The notes under the pieces: generated by a model
The model's input: the letters and a program-made list of their open reading frames with translations, nothing else
The model's database searches: none
What the model was told of the DNA's origin: nothing
Assembly: GCA_030599515.1 (NCBI GenBank)
Contig: JAUVNV010000061.1
Span: forward strand, 1 to 11,456
Source of the DNA: Acidimicrobiia bacterium
GTDB taxonomy: Bacteria > Actinomycetota > Acidimicrobiia > Spongiisociales > UBA5794
Direction: 5' to 3'
Length of the DNA stretch: 11,456 nt
Program-made: the position numbers and the translations under genes
In this document: one piece after another, positions 1-5,687 of the stretch
Layout: each line of letters opens with the position of its first letter
Numbering within the stretch: the first letter of the stretch is position 1

Positions 1-608
1 CGGAGTGGGCTCAGAAGTTCGTCGACGCCAATCTTCCGATCGTCGGTGACGACATCAAGTCGCAGGTGGGTGCCACGATCGTGCATCGCCAACTCGCCCG
101 CCTCTTCGAGGACCGCGGCGTGAAAATCGACCAGACCTATCAGCTGAACTTCGGCGGGAACATGGACTTCAAGAACATGCTCGAGCGTGAGCGTCTTGTC
201 TCCAAGAAGATCTCGAAGACGCAGTCGGTGACGAGCCAGATCGAACGGCGCATGAACTCCGACACCGTGCACATCGGCCCGTCGGACCACGTGCCGTGGC
301 TCTCGGATCGCAAGTGGGCGTACATCCGTCTCGAGGGAACGTCGTTCGGTGACGTGCCGCTCAACGTCGAGTTGAAGCTCGAGGTGTGGGACTCCCCCAA
401 CTCGGCCGGCGTGATCATCGACGCGGTTCGCGCGGCGAAGATCGCCATGGATCGGGGTGTCGGCGGACCGCTCCTGGCACCGTCGTCGTACTTCATGAAG
501 TCGCCCCCGGTGCAGTACCACGACTCGGTGGCACACGACAACGTCGAAGCGTTCATCACCGGTGAAGGCGACCTCGCCTGTGATCTGGAGACGTTCCTCA
601 GCGCGTAG
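1..608 (+). CDS. ino1: myo-inositol-3-phosphate synthase, 3' part (5' end outside window)
   Basis: The reading frame is open from base 3 to the TAG at 606-608, giving about 201 C-terminal residues; the start lies upstream of the window. The enzyme is cytosolic and NAD-dependent and converts glucose 6-phosphate to 1D-myo-inositol 3-phosphate, the first step toward inositol lipids and, in many actinobacteria, mycothiol. Recognisable blocks are DDIKSQVGAT near the left edge, LNFGGNMDFKNMLERERL, the lysine-rich KKISKTQSVTS, HIGPSDHVPWL, RKWAYIRLEG, and KLEVWDSPNSAGVIIDAVRA followed by MKSPP near the C-terminus. I know these blocks from mycobacterial-type Ino1 proteins. The gene ends normally, with no frameshift. 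The downstream neighbour is a degraded ABC ATPase gene, so no functional partner is evident in the window. The family assignment is secure. Confidence 0.96.
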   Translation, partial: EWAQKFVDANLPIVGDDIKSQVGATIVHRQLARLFEDRGVKIDQTYQLNFGGNMDFKNMLERERLVSKKISKTQSVTSQIERRMNSDTVHIGPSDHVPWLSDRKWAYIRLEGTSFGDVPLNVELKLEVWDSPNSAGVIIDAVRAAKIAMDRGVGGPLLAPSSYFMKSPPVQYHDSVAHDNVEAFITGEGDLACDLETFLSA

Positions 609-633
609 AGAAACGCTCGTTCTGTCGGGTAGG

Positions 634-658
634 GCGGTCCTCCGGGGCCGCTCTTCTC
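634..658 (+). terminator. probable weak terminator after ino1
   Basis: GCGGTCC (634-640) pairs with GGGCCGC-type sequence at 645-651 around a TCCG loop: seven pairs, one of them G-U, followed by the pyrimidine-rich TCTTCTC. An outer GAGAA (608-612) can also pair with TTCTC (654-658). There is no clean U-run, so termination here is inferred from position 26 bases after the ino1 stop and from the stem. Confidence 0.4.
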
Positions 659-731
659 GCGTGTGCTCGCCATTCCGGTGGATGGATCCACGACGAGGAG
701 ATGTGCTTGAGAGGTCTGCGACGAGGAGCCC

Positions 732-779
732 ATGAACGACATCGACTGAGGATCGCGCCACCTCCGGGTCATCGACCCG
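732..779 (+). promoter_or_regulatory. leader mini-ORF plus hairpin ahead of the ABC remnant
   Basis: GAGGAG lies three bases before an ATG at 732 that opens a five-codon frame (M-N-D-I-D, stop at 747-749). It is followed by a perfect six-pair hairpin, CGGGTC (765-770) with GACCCG (774-779) and loop ATC, about 20 bases before the ATG of the ABC gene remnant. Some ABC-F genes are controlled by short leader ORFs and hairpins, so this may be a relic of such a leader. A five-codon frame can easily arise by chance, so confidence is low. Confidence 0.2.
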
Positions 780-798
780 CCCCGCCAACGGAGTTGCC

Positions 799-1074
799 AT
801 GTCTGCCATCCACGTCTCGCACGTCACGTACTCGTATTCATCCGCCGTCCCCGTCATCGACGACGCCTCCTTCGACCTTGGTCCGGGCTGGACCGGTCTC
901 GTTCGAGCGAACGGAGCAGGCAAGTCCACCCTCTTGTCGCTGCTCGCAGCGAGCCATCCACCGGGTATGGGTTCCGTCACGATCGTCCCGGCGGGAGCTC
1001 CGCCGGTTCTGTGTGAGCAGCGCGTCGCTGCTCGCACCGCGGCTATCGACCGGTACGCTCCTCTCTGGGATTGA
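799..1074 (+). pseudogene. ABC-F-like ATPase gene remnant, truncated after the first Walker A region
   Basis: The 91-codon frame starts at an ATG with a good ribosome binding site (CGGAG, five bases upstream) and reads like the N-terminus of an ABC-F-type duplicated ATPase: a short strand, 'VIDDASFDLGPGWTGLV', then ANGAGKSTLLSLL (residues 37-49), a 'GSVTIVPAG' segment and 'VLCEQRV'. The frame stops at a TGA after residue 91. The Q-loop continuation, signature motif, Walker B and the whole second ATPase domain are missing, and no frame in 1075-1151 continues them before the opposite-strand nfo gene ends. The first glycine of the Walker A motif (G-x-x-G-x-G-K-S/T) is Arg36, which also suggests decay. 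Intact family members have about 500 residues or more. A small functional protein seems unlikely. That it is ABC-F rather than another ABC ATPase is inferred from the N-terminal style only. Confidence 0.72.
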
Positions 1075-1100
1075 CAGTCGATTGCGGTTGACGCTCACAA

Positions 1101-1147
1101 TCGTTCGTGTCTAGAACCAGACTATTCCTGGTCGTAGGCACAAACGA
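1101..1147. repeat. 47-nt imperfect palindromic element, copy 1
   Basis: The left arm 1101-1120 (TCGTTCGTG...AGAACCAG) and right arm 1128-1147 (CTGGTC...GGCACAAACGA) are inverted copies matching at 16 of 20 positions around the seven-base centre ACTATTC. The same element recurs at 4901-4947 with 33 of 40 arm bases identical and an almost unrelated centre. It lies between the truncated ABC gene and the 3' end of nfo, four bases beyond the nfo stop. Read as + strand RNA, one further position forms a G-U pair. No U-run follows on either strand, so it is not a standard terminator. Confidence 0.8.
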
Positions 1148-1151
1148 CGGG

Positions 1152-1919
1152 TCAGAGGCGATCGCGAAGCCAGACGATGTCCGCGGCCTGGTCCTCTGCG
1201 CCTCCCGGGGTTTCGACGACCACCGGGGCATCCGCATCCCGGATCGCACCGATCAGCAACTCTTCTGGGATCTCACCGGCCCCGAAGTTGGCGTGCCTAT
1301 CACGGTGGCTGGCGAATGGGTCGCGCGAATCGTTCCCGTGGACGAGCGCGATCCCTCCGGTGTGCCTGGTGATCCTTTCGACCGCCGTCGCCAGATCCGC
1401 CCCTGCGGCCCATGCGTGGCACGTGTCAAGGCACACACCAACGTTGAAATCGCCGATCGCCGACCACAGAGGCCCGTAGTTGTCGAGGTTCTGCATCACG
1501 GTGTTCCCGGCTCCGGCGGTGTTCTCGACGAGGACCGGCACCGTGGCTTCGAACGAGTCCATGGCTTTGTACCAACGCTCGAACCCGACGTCGACATCCT
1601 CTTCGGCTCCCACGCTGCCACCGTGCACGATGACGCCCTTGGCGCCGATCAACGCCGACGCCTCGACGGTCTGGGCGAGCATCTTGCGCGACGGGATCCT
1701 CACCCGGTTGTTCGGCGACGCCAGATTCAGGAGATAGGGAGCGTGAACATAGATGTCGAAAGGTGCTTCTCGGAGTTGCTCGGCGTCGGCTCGCGGGACC
1801 GGCTTCCTCCACTGCTGCGGATTCGAGACGAACATCTGAATCACGTCGGCGCCTCGAGCCGCTGCTTCCCCGATCGGGTCGGCGGCAGGAACATGCGCTC
1901 CGATCTTGAGGTCAGTCAT
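1152..1919 (-). CDS. nfo: deoxyribonuclease IV (endonuclease IV, AP endonuclease)
   Basis: This 255-residue TIM-barrel enzyme cleaves the DNA backbone 5' of abasic sites and removes blocked 3' ends during base-excision repair. All nine residues expected to bind the three zinc ions are visible: His59 (YVHAPY), His99 (IVHGGS), Glu132 (LVENTAG), Asp165 and His168 (CLDTCHAWAAG), His194 (LVHGNDS), Asp207 and His209 (RDRHANFGAG) and Glu236 (VVETPGG). Length is slightly under the E. coli enzyme and normal for actinobacteria. The ATG is preceded six bases away by GAGGAGGAGG (1926-1935), itself part of the last codons of the upstream gene, with which it overlaps by eight bases (ATGACTGA). It is the last gene of the pyrE operon, and translation is probably coupled. 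Copy 1 of the palindromic element lies directly after its stop. Confidence 0.96.
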   Translation of the reverse strand: MTDLKIGAHVPAADPIGEAAARGADVIQMFVSNPQQWRKPVPRADAEQLREAPFDIYVHAPYLLNLASPNNRVRIPSRKMLAQTVEASALIGAKGVIVHGGSVGAEEDVDVGFERWYKAMDSFEATVPVLVENTAGAGNTVMQNLDNYGPLWSAIGDFNVGVCLDTCHAWAAGADLATAVERITRHTGGIALVHGNDSRDPFASHRDRHANFGAGEIPEELLIGAIRDADAPVVVETPGGAEDQAADIVWLRDRL

Positions 1920-2508
1920 CTTGCGCCTCCTCCTCTATTGCGGCCTCTGCTGAAAGCCGATGCGCCTGCTCGAGGGCGATGCCGGCGTGGATCACGATCT
2001 CCCCGACCGACTTGTCCCAGCCGGTCGCATCGATCTGAAGACGATTGCCGACCCACGAAGCGCCCCAGGGCGCGGAGGGAAGCCCTTCCGGGTCGCTGAA
2101 GTCGATTACCAGAAGGTCACGGGTGGGCCCTCCGTCCGGATCCTTCCCCGCGGCGCAGTAGATGCCGTCGATTGCGTTCCATGACACGAAGACCGGTTCG
2201 TCACCCGGGGCTCCGACGGCAACGACGACACCGTCCTCGCGGAGTACGAGCACCGGGGTTCTCCGGATCAGCGAGGTGACCGCATATCCGAAGAGGCCAC
2301 CACCGCCGACGAGCATGAACACCCCCCACACGTAGTCGGACCGGCGTTGGTTCCGACCTTTGGATGTGATCTCGTCGTTGTAGGTATCGGGTGGCGTCGA
2401 GACCCAGTGACCCCATATGACGTCCACGGCTGCGAGCATCAGGAACAGACCGACGAGTCCGAACAGGAACAGCCGGATTGGTGACCGGTCAACTCGCAGC
2501 AGGTTCAC
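1912..2508 (-). CDS. two-TM membrane protein with a possible PH-like domain, function unknown
   Basis: The protein has 198 residues. Two hydrophobic segments at about residues 11-32 and 59-81 flank a polar loop, and the basic N-terminus (RVDRSPIR) suggests that both ends are cytosolic. Residues about 85-180 are soluble and beta-rich. The pattern VLVLREDGVVVA ... VFVSWNAIDGIYC resembles the small PH-like domains of bacterial membrane proteins, in which a strand ending in W precedes an 'I' turn; this is an impression from pattern, not a confirmed match. The C-terminus is acidic (EEEAQDD), and its Glu codons also supply the nfo Shine-Dalgarno sequence. The start is a GTG at 2508 overlapping the pyrE stop as GTGA, with GGGGGTGGG upstream, so it should be translated together with pyrE and nfo. 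I do not recognise a named family. Confidence 0.85.
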   Translation of the reverse strand: MNLLRVDRSPIRLFLFGLVGLFLMLAAVDVIWGHWVSTPPDTYNDEITSKGRNQRRSDYVWGVFMLVGGGGLFGYAVTSLIRRTPVLVLREDGVVVAVGAPGDEPVFVSWNAIDGIYCAAGKDPDGGPTRDLLVIDFSDPEGLPSAPWGASWVGNRLQIDATGWDKSVGEIVIHAGIALEQAHRLSAEAAIEEEAQDD

Positions 2509-3065
2509 GATCCCACCCCCAGATCCCCCGGAGTGACCAATGCCAGGTATGGAATTCCTACCGCCGCGACCTTGGCCGCTGCCACGCCGTCGCTTCGATC
2601 CACGAGAGTGATCACCTGGGCGATCCTGATTCCGGTGTCGGAGAGGGCTTCCATCGCTTCGAACATCGCCGTCCCGGTGGTGGTGGTGTCTTCGACGACG
2701 GCGACGACGTCGTCCGGCCCAACGGGACCGACGAGGCGACCGCCCGTTCCGTGCTCCTTGGCCTCCTTGCGAACCGAGAACGCCCGCAGTGGCCGTCCCG
2801 CGGCCTCCCCAGCAACAGCGGTTGCGATGGCGATCGGATCGGCACCCATCGTCAAACCGCCAACCGCTGTGACTTCCGGATCGAGGGCGTCGAGCACGGC
2901 TTCGCCAACGGTAATCGCTCCCGCCCCGTCGAACGTGGTCTGGCGTGCGTCGATGTACCAGTCGGACACCGCGCCGGAGCGCAACGTGAACGGACCATCG
3001 GTCCGGAGCGCATGCTCATGCAGGTGTTCAACGAGTCTCTGTTTCGCGTCGGATTCGGAGTTCAA
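2505..3065 (-). CDS. pyrE: orotate phosphoribosyltransferase
   Basis: This 186-residue cytosolic enzyme joins orotate to PRPP to form OMP, the penultimate step of UMP synthesis. The PRPP-binding signature VVAVVEDTTTTGTAM lies at residues 120-134. The flexible catalytic loop with Lys100 and Lys103 (RKEAKEHGTGG) lies at 99-109, and the N-terminal TLRSG block at 27-31 is also typical. Length fits the short bacterial and archaeal type. The start is a TTG at 3065; no ATG or GTG fits upstream, and the N-terminus aligns naturally with the family from here. AGGA lies six bases before the TTG, and the same bases form a TAGGAT box (3071-3076), so the message may instead be nearly leaderless. It is the first gene of the operon with the membrane protein and nfo. 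No other pyr gene is in the window. Confidence 0.94.
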   Translation of the reverse strand: MNSESDAKQRLVEHLHEHALRTDGPFTLRSGAVSDWYIDARQTTFDGAGAITVGEAVLDALDPEVTAVGGLTMGADPIAIATAVAGEAAGRPLRAFSVRKEAKEHGTGGRLVGPVGPDDVVAVVEDTTTTGTAMFEAMEALSDTGIRIAQVITLVDRSDGVAAAKVAAVGIPYLALVTPGDLGVGS

Positions 3066-3070
3066 AGAAA

Positions 3071-3076
3071 ATCCTA
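3071..3076 (-). promoter_or_regulatory. candidate -10 box for pyrE operon
   Basis: On the minus strand TAGGAT (four of six to TATAAT, fitting TANNNT) ends five bases before the TTG start. Transcription about seven bases downstream would begin at the start codon. No good -35 is visible, and part of this box could instead be the ribosome binding site AGGA. Confidence 0.3.
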
Positions 3077-3119
3077 GAAATCGCTCAAGGAATATTGGTA
3101 GTGGGTCGATACGTTACTC

Positions 3120-3187
3120 AGACAGGATGCCTTCCTACCTCCCGTCTAAGCCCGAGCCGAGGCCGCCGCAAGGCGGCCTTCGGTTCG
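3120..3187. other. two consecutive hairpins in the pyrE/phosphatase divergent region
   Basis: Hairpin A pairs AGACAGGA (3120-3127) with TCCCGTCT (3140-3147), one mismatch, 12-base loop. Hairpin B spans 3153-3187: CGAGCCGAGGCCGCC pairs over 15 positions with GGCGGCC plus TTCGGTTCG, with a single bulged T (3180) and the loop GCAA. On the + strand the loop is a GNRA tetraloop and one pair is G-U, which would be a C-A mismatch on the minus strand, so a + strand RNA fits slightly better. No U-run follows on either side and no gene points into it, so it is not an obvious terminator. The rest of the 314-base gap (3066-3379) shows only the promoter elements listed separately and a CT-rich stretch. 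Confidence 0.55.
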
Positions 3188-3341
3188 TCCTGAACCAGTC
3201 TGCCTCTCTTCCTCACGCTCTGCCACCCGCCACCATCGGTATCAGAGAAGAGCATCCGGCGATCACCTTCGACACATTCGTTTCAGAATCTCACCAGACT
3301 CCCCGTACGAATCGCACTTCGTCGACGTGCTCGGCTCATCG

Positions 3342-3372
3342 TTGACCCGATCCCCGATCAGTGTCCTATCGT
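3342..3372 (+). promoter_or_regulatory. promoter of the phosphatase gene, likely leaderless
   Basis: TTGACC (3342-3347) and TATCGT (3367-3372) are separated by 19 bases, and seven bases separate the -10 from the ATG at 3380. A start site about eight bases after the -10 would put the first mRNA base on the ATG. There is no Shine-Dalgarno sequence upstream, which agrees with a leaderless message. The 19-base spacer is longer than ideal. Confidence 0.5.
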
Positions 3373-3379
3373 CCAACCG

Positions 3380-4063
3380 ATGGAACTCATCTTCGTCCGA
3401 CATGGACAACCGGCGTGGAGCATCGACGGATTGACCCAGCCCGATCCATTCCTCACAGAGATCGGGCGAGAACAGGCCGAACTCGGAGCGCAACGGATCT
3501 TCGAAGGCGATCACCCGCTGACAGAACTCGTCGTATCACCGGCTCGCCGGTCACAAGAGACCGCTGCACCCATCGCCCGCAACTGTGCACTGCCGATCGA
3601 GACCGTCGACGACATCGTCGAGATCAAGATGCCCGATTGGACCGGCAGACTCGAAGAGACGGTGAAGCGCATCTTTCGCGATTCCCGGCATCGACCTCCG
3701 GAAGAGTGGTGGGAAGGACTGGCCGGAGGTGAGTCGTTCCGGGACTTCCACGATCGAGTGACGAATGCTCTGCTCGGTATCCTGGCCGAGCGCGGTGTGC
3801 GTCCGGATCCGGACCGTGAGCATCTCTGGTTCGTCGACGATCCCGATCAACGCATGGCCATCGTGGCTCACGGCGGCACGAACGCGGTCGCGATCGGGTT
3901 TCTACTTGGAGCGGCACCAACTCCCTGGGAGTGGGAGCGATTCATCCTCTACCACGGCTCGTTCGCCAGGCTCCGAGCGGTCCCCCTCGGAGGAGAACAC
4001 GTCTGGTCTCTCCGAACCTTCAACGACCGGGAGCACCTTCCAGAACACCTCCGAACGAGGTAG
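3380..4063 (+). CDS. histidine phosphatase (phosphoglycerate mutase-like) family protein
   Basis: The protein has 227 residues. The phosphohistidine motif is at the N-terminus (FVRHGQ, Arg7-His8-Gly9). A second conserved arginine lies in SPARRSQET (Arg56/Arg57), and the second catalytic His is His164 in IVAHGGTN. These are the phosphate-pocket residues of the branch that includes cofactor-dependent phosphoglycerate mutases and many broad phosphatases. The region 88-125, with FRDSRHRPPEEWWEGLAGGESF, resembles phosphatase-type members more than true glycolytic mutases, so the substrate cannot be named from sequence. No signal peptide or membrane segment is visible, so it should be cytosolic. 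It is monocistronic: it has its own promoter and converges with the cis-prenyltransferase gene, 12 bases separating the stops. The ATG lacks a Shine-Dalgarno sequence and is probably leaderless. Confidence 0.9.
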   Translation: MELIFVRHGQPAWSIDGLTQPDPFLTEIGREQAELGAQRIFEGDHPLTELVVSPARRSQETAAPIARNCALPIETVDDIVEIKMPDWTGRLEETVKRIFRDSRHRPPEEWWEGLAGGESFRDFHDRVTNALLGILAERGVRPDPDREHLWFVDDPDQRMAIVAHGGTNAVAIGFLLGAAPTPWEWERFILYHGSFARLRAVPLGGEHVWSLRTFNDREHLPEHLRTR

Positions 4064-4075
4064 GCGCTGCGGGTC

Positions 4076-4852
4076 TCACTTGCCGTAGCGGCGAGTTCTC
4101 CTCGTGAAGTCGCGCAGGGATCGAAGGAAGTCGACGTAGCGAAACGCCGGCCAGTAGACGTCGACGAAGGCGTACTCGGCGTAGGCGGATTGCCACAACA
4201 GGAACCCCGACAGCCTCGCCTCGCCGGAGGTCCGGATGACGAGGTCGGGATCGGGGAGATCGGCCGTATAGAGATTCGAGGCGATACCGTCGGCGTCGAT
4301 ACGGTCCGCGAGATCGTCGGTGCCATCGGTGGCGAGCTTCGCCACCAGGTCCTTCACGGCATCAACGATCTCCTGCCGACCTCCGTAGGCAAGGGCGATC
4401 GTCACCCTCCGATCGCCGTCCGGCATGCGTTCCTCGAGTTGCTTCGCCGCCGCCTGAAGATCCGCGGGTAGAAGGTCGAGGCTCCCGATGAACCGCACAC
4501 CTACATCGTGCCCCGTCGAGGCGTTCGGGATCTCTTCGAACAGCTCCATCAAGACTTCGTAGTACGGAAGAAGTTCCTCGTCCGGTCGTGCAAGGTTCTC
4601 CTTCGACAACAGCCAGCAGGTAACCGCCGGGATCTCGAGTTCATCAGACCACTGGAGGAATTCGACGAACTTCGCCATCCCGACGCGATACGAGGCCTGA
4701 TAATCGGGGAGACCCTCACTCCGTGCGTAGCGGCGGTGTCCGTCGTGGATGACGCCGATGTGGCGCGGGAGACGATCCCGATCGAGAGTCGCGAGCAGTC
4801 GTCCTTCGTAGAACCGATAAAGCGGTCGTGTCGCTGCGTCACGAAATCCCAT
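4076..4852 (-). CDS. cis-prenyltransferase (isoprenyl / undecaprenyl diphosphate synthase family)
   Basis: This 258-residue member of the UppS family condenses isopentenyl diphosphate units in cis onto an allylic diphosphate. Visible blocks are HIGVIHDGHRRYAR (residues 31-44, with the Mg/diphosphate Asp37), LLSKENLAR (81-89), AYGGRQEIVDAV (155-166) and IRTSGEARLSGF (206-217, with Arg207, Arg213 and Ser215), then LLWQSAYAEYAF. The overall pattern, including LYTADLPDPDLVIRTSGE and the RRYGK end, is closest in my memory to the mycobacterial short-chain Z-farnesyl-type enzyme, so the product may be short-chain rather than C55. The usual M-D-G-N is replaced by H-D-G-H (residues 36-39), an unusual change next to the catalytic Asp. 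The start ATG has GAGG five bases upstream and TACCAT (4862-4867) as a possible -10. The gene is divergent from the hemolysin III gene, with copy 2 of the palindrome between them. Confidence 0.92.
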   Translation of the reverse strand: MGFRDAATRPLYRFYEGRLLATLDRDRLPRHIGVIHDGHRRYARSEGLPDYQASYRVGMAKFVEFLQWSDELEIPAVTCWLLSKENLARPDEELLPYYEVLMELFEEIPNASTGHDVGVRFIGSLDLLPADLQAAAKQLEERMPDGDRRVTIALAYGGRQEIVDAVKDLVAKLATDGTDDLADRIDADGIASNLYTADLPDPDLVIRTSGEARLSGFLLWQSAYAEYAFVDVYWPAFRYVDFLRSLRDFTRRTRRYGK

Positions 4853-4861
4853 ACAGCCCTC

Positions 4862-4867
4862 ATGGTA
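4862..4867 (-). promoter_or_regulatory. candidate -10 box for the cis-prenyltransferase gene
   Basis: On the minus strand TACCAT fits TANNNT and ends nine bases before the ATG at 4852. No convincing -35 was found at the usual distance. A TTGAGC lies 22 bases upstream, which is too far. Confidence 0.3.
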
Positions 4868-4900
4868 GAGGCGGAAGAAAGCTGCACTCGCTCAAGGTCG

Positions 4901-4947
4901 TCGTTTGTGCGTAGAACCACCCATGAGGTGGTCATAGGCACGAACGA
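4901..4947. repeat. 47-nt imperfect palindromic element, copy 2
   Basis: The left arm 4901-4920 (TCGTTTGTG...AGAACCAC) and right arm 4928-4947 (GTGGTC...GGCACGAACGA) match as inverted copies at 16 of 20 positions around CCATGAG. The inner C4921-G4927 pair and two outer pairs (4899-4900 with 4948-4949) extend the stem. Compared with copy 1, the innermost arm pair has changed from G-C to C-G on both sides, so pairing is kept. It lies between the start codons of the divergent cis-prenyltransferase and hemolysin III genes, just upstream of the latter's promoter region. The exact heptamer TCGTTCG at 4965-4971 is also complementary to the end of the right arm. Confidence 0.8.
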
Positions 4948-4980
4948 CGCTTTCGGGCATGTTTTCGTTCGGTCCGTCGG

Positions 4981-4986
4981 TACTCT
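4981..4986 (+). promoter_or_regulatory. candidate -10 box of the hemolysin III gene, likely leaderless
   Basis: TACTCT fits TANNNT and is followed by seven bases and then the ATG at 4994, the same geometry as the phosphatase gene. No Shine-Dalgarno sequence is present (the bases before the ATG are TCTTCCC). The -35 is not clear. Confidence 0.4.
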
Positions 4987-4993
4987 TCTTCCC

Positions 4994-5668
4994 ATGAACC
5001 TCCCCGTCCCACGCTGGACGCTCGGAAAGATGCAGAACCCGGTTCGCGGGTTCCTCCACGGGGCCGCGGCCGTCGCCGGTTTCGTCGGGACCGTCTTCCT
5101 CATACTCCATGCCCCGAACTGGCCAAGCCGGATCGCCGTTCTCGTGTTCGGCCTCACCGTCATGGCGCTCTACACGACGAGTTCGCTCTACCACGCGATT
5201 CCGTGGCGAGAACGGTGGAAGAAACGCATGCAGCGCATGGACCACTCCATGATCTACGTGCTCATCGCCGGCACCTACACGCCGGTCGCCGCGATCGTTC
5301 TCGACACGCCGTGGCAGTGGATCGTTCTAGGAATGGTGTGGGCGATCACGCTCGCCGGCGTCGTCCAGAAGGGCCTCTTCCCGAAGGTTCCCGGATGGGT
5401 GTCGGTGATGATGTCGACGATCCTCGGATGGATCGGCGTCTTCTTCTTCTGGCCGATGATCCAACGGCTCGGATGGCTACCGGTCGGATTCGTCCTCGCC
5501 GGCGGCGTTCTCTACACGATCGGGATGGTGTTCCTCGTCACCAATCGGCCCCGCCTGTGGCCCCGGGTATTCTCCTACCACGAGGTGTTTCACATACTGA
5601 CCGTGTCCGCGACGTCGCTGCACTTCCTCGTGATCTGGCGCTACGTCATCCCCCTCGCCACCGCATAG
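4994..5668 (+). CDS. hemolysin III / PAQR-type membrane protein (TrhA/YqfA family)
   Basis: The protein has 224 residues and about seven hydrophobic segments (roughly 20-38, 46-66, 86-103, 107-124, 137-155, 161-182 and 199-219). Family metal-site residues are visible: Ser64 and His67 in SSLYH, Asp83-His84 in RMDHSMIY, and His196 and His200 in HEVFH, with His210 just after. These match the conserved Ser, Asp and three His of PAQR-like membrane hydrolases, which are thought to bind zinc. Despite the hemolysin name, bacterial members are implicated in membrane lipid homeostasis and the substrate is unknown. The frame is open much further upstream, to about 4508, but that part is antisense to the cis-prenyltransferase gene. 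ATG 4994 gives the family's normal N-terminus and has a -10 at leaderless distance. The rhodanese gene follows after 19 bases and is probably cotranscribed. Confidence 0.93.
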   Translation: MNLPVPRWTLGKMQNPVRGFLHGAAAVAGFVGTVFLILHAPNWPSRIAVLVFGLTVMALYTTSSLYHAIPWRERWKKRMQRMDHSMIYVLIAGTYTPVAAIVLDTPWQWIVLGMVWAITLAGVVQKGLFPKVPGWVSVMMSTILGWIGVFFFWPMIQRLGWLPVGFVLAGGVLYTIGMVFLVTNRPRLWPRVFSYHEVFHILTVSATSLHFLVIWRYVIPLATA

Positions 5669-5687
5669 TCACGATCGGAGAAGGCAC

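Noticed and set aside
140..772. Long minus-strand open frame opposite ino1 (210 codons)
   Set aside because: It is antisense to a secure ino1 frame, has low-complexity Ser/Arg-rich composition and shows no motif or ribosome binding site.
1107..2099. Long + strand open frame of 330 codons opposite nfo
   Set aside because: It is the high-GC mirror of nfo and the membrane protein gene, rich in Arg, Asp and Gly without domain pattern. nfo shows all nine metal ligands.
4508..4993. N-terminal extension of the hemolysin III frame by 162 codons
   Set aside because: This part is antisense to the cis-prenyltransferase gene and adds residues with no family counterpart. ATG 4994 matches the family N-terminus and has a nearby -10.
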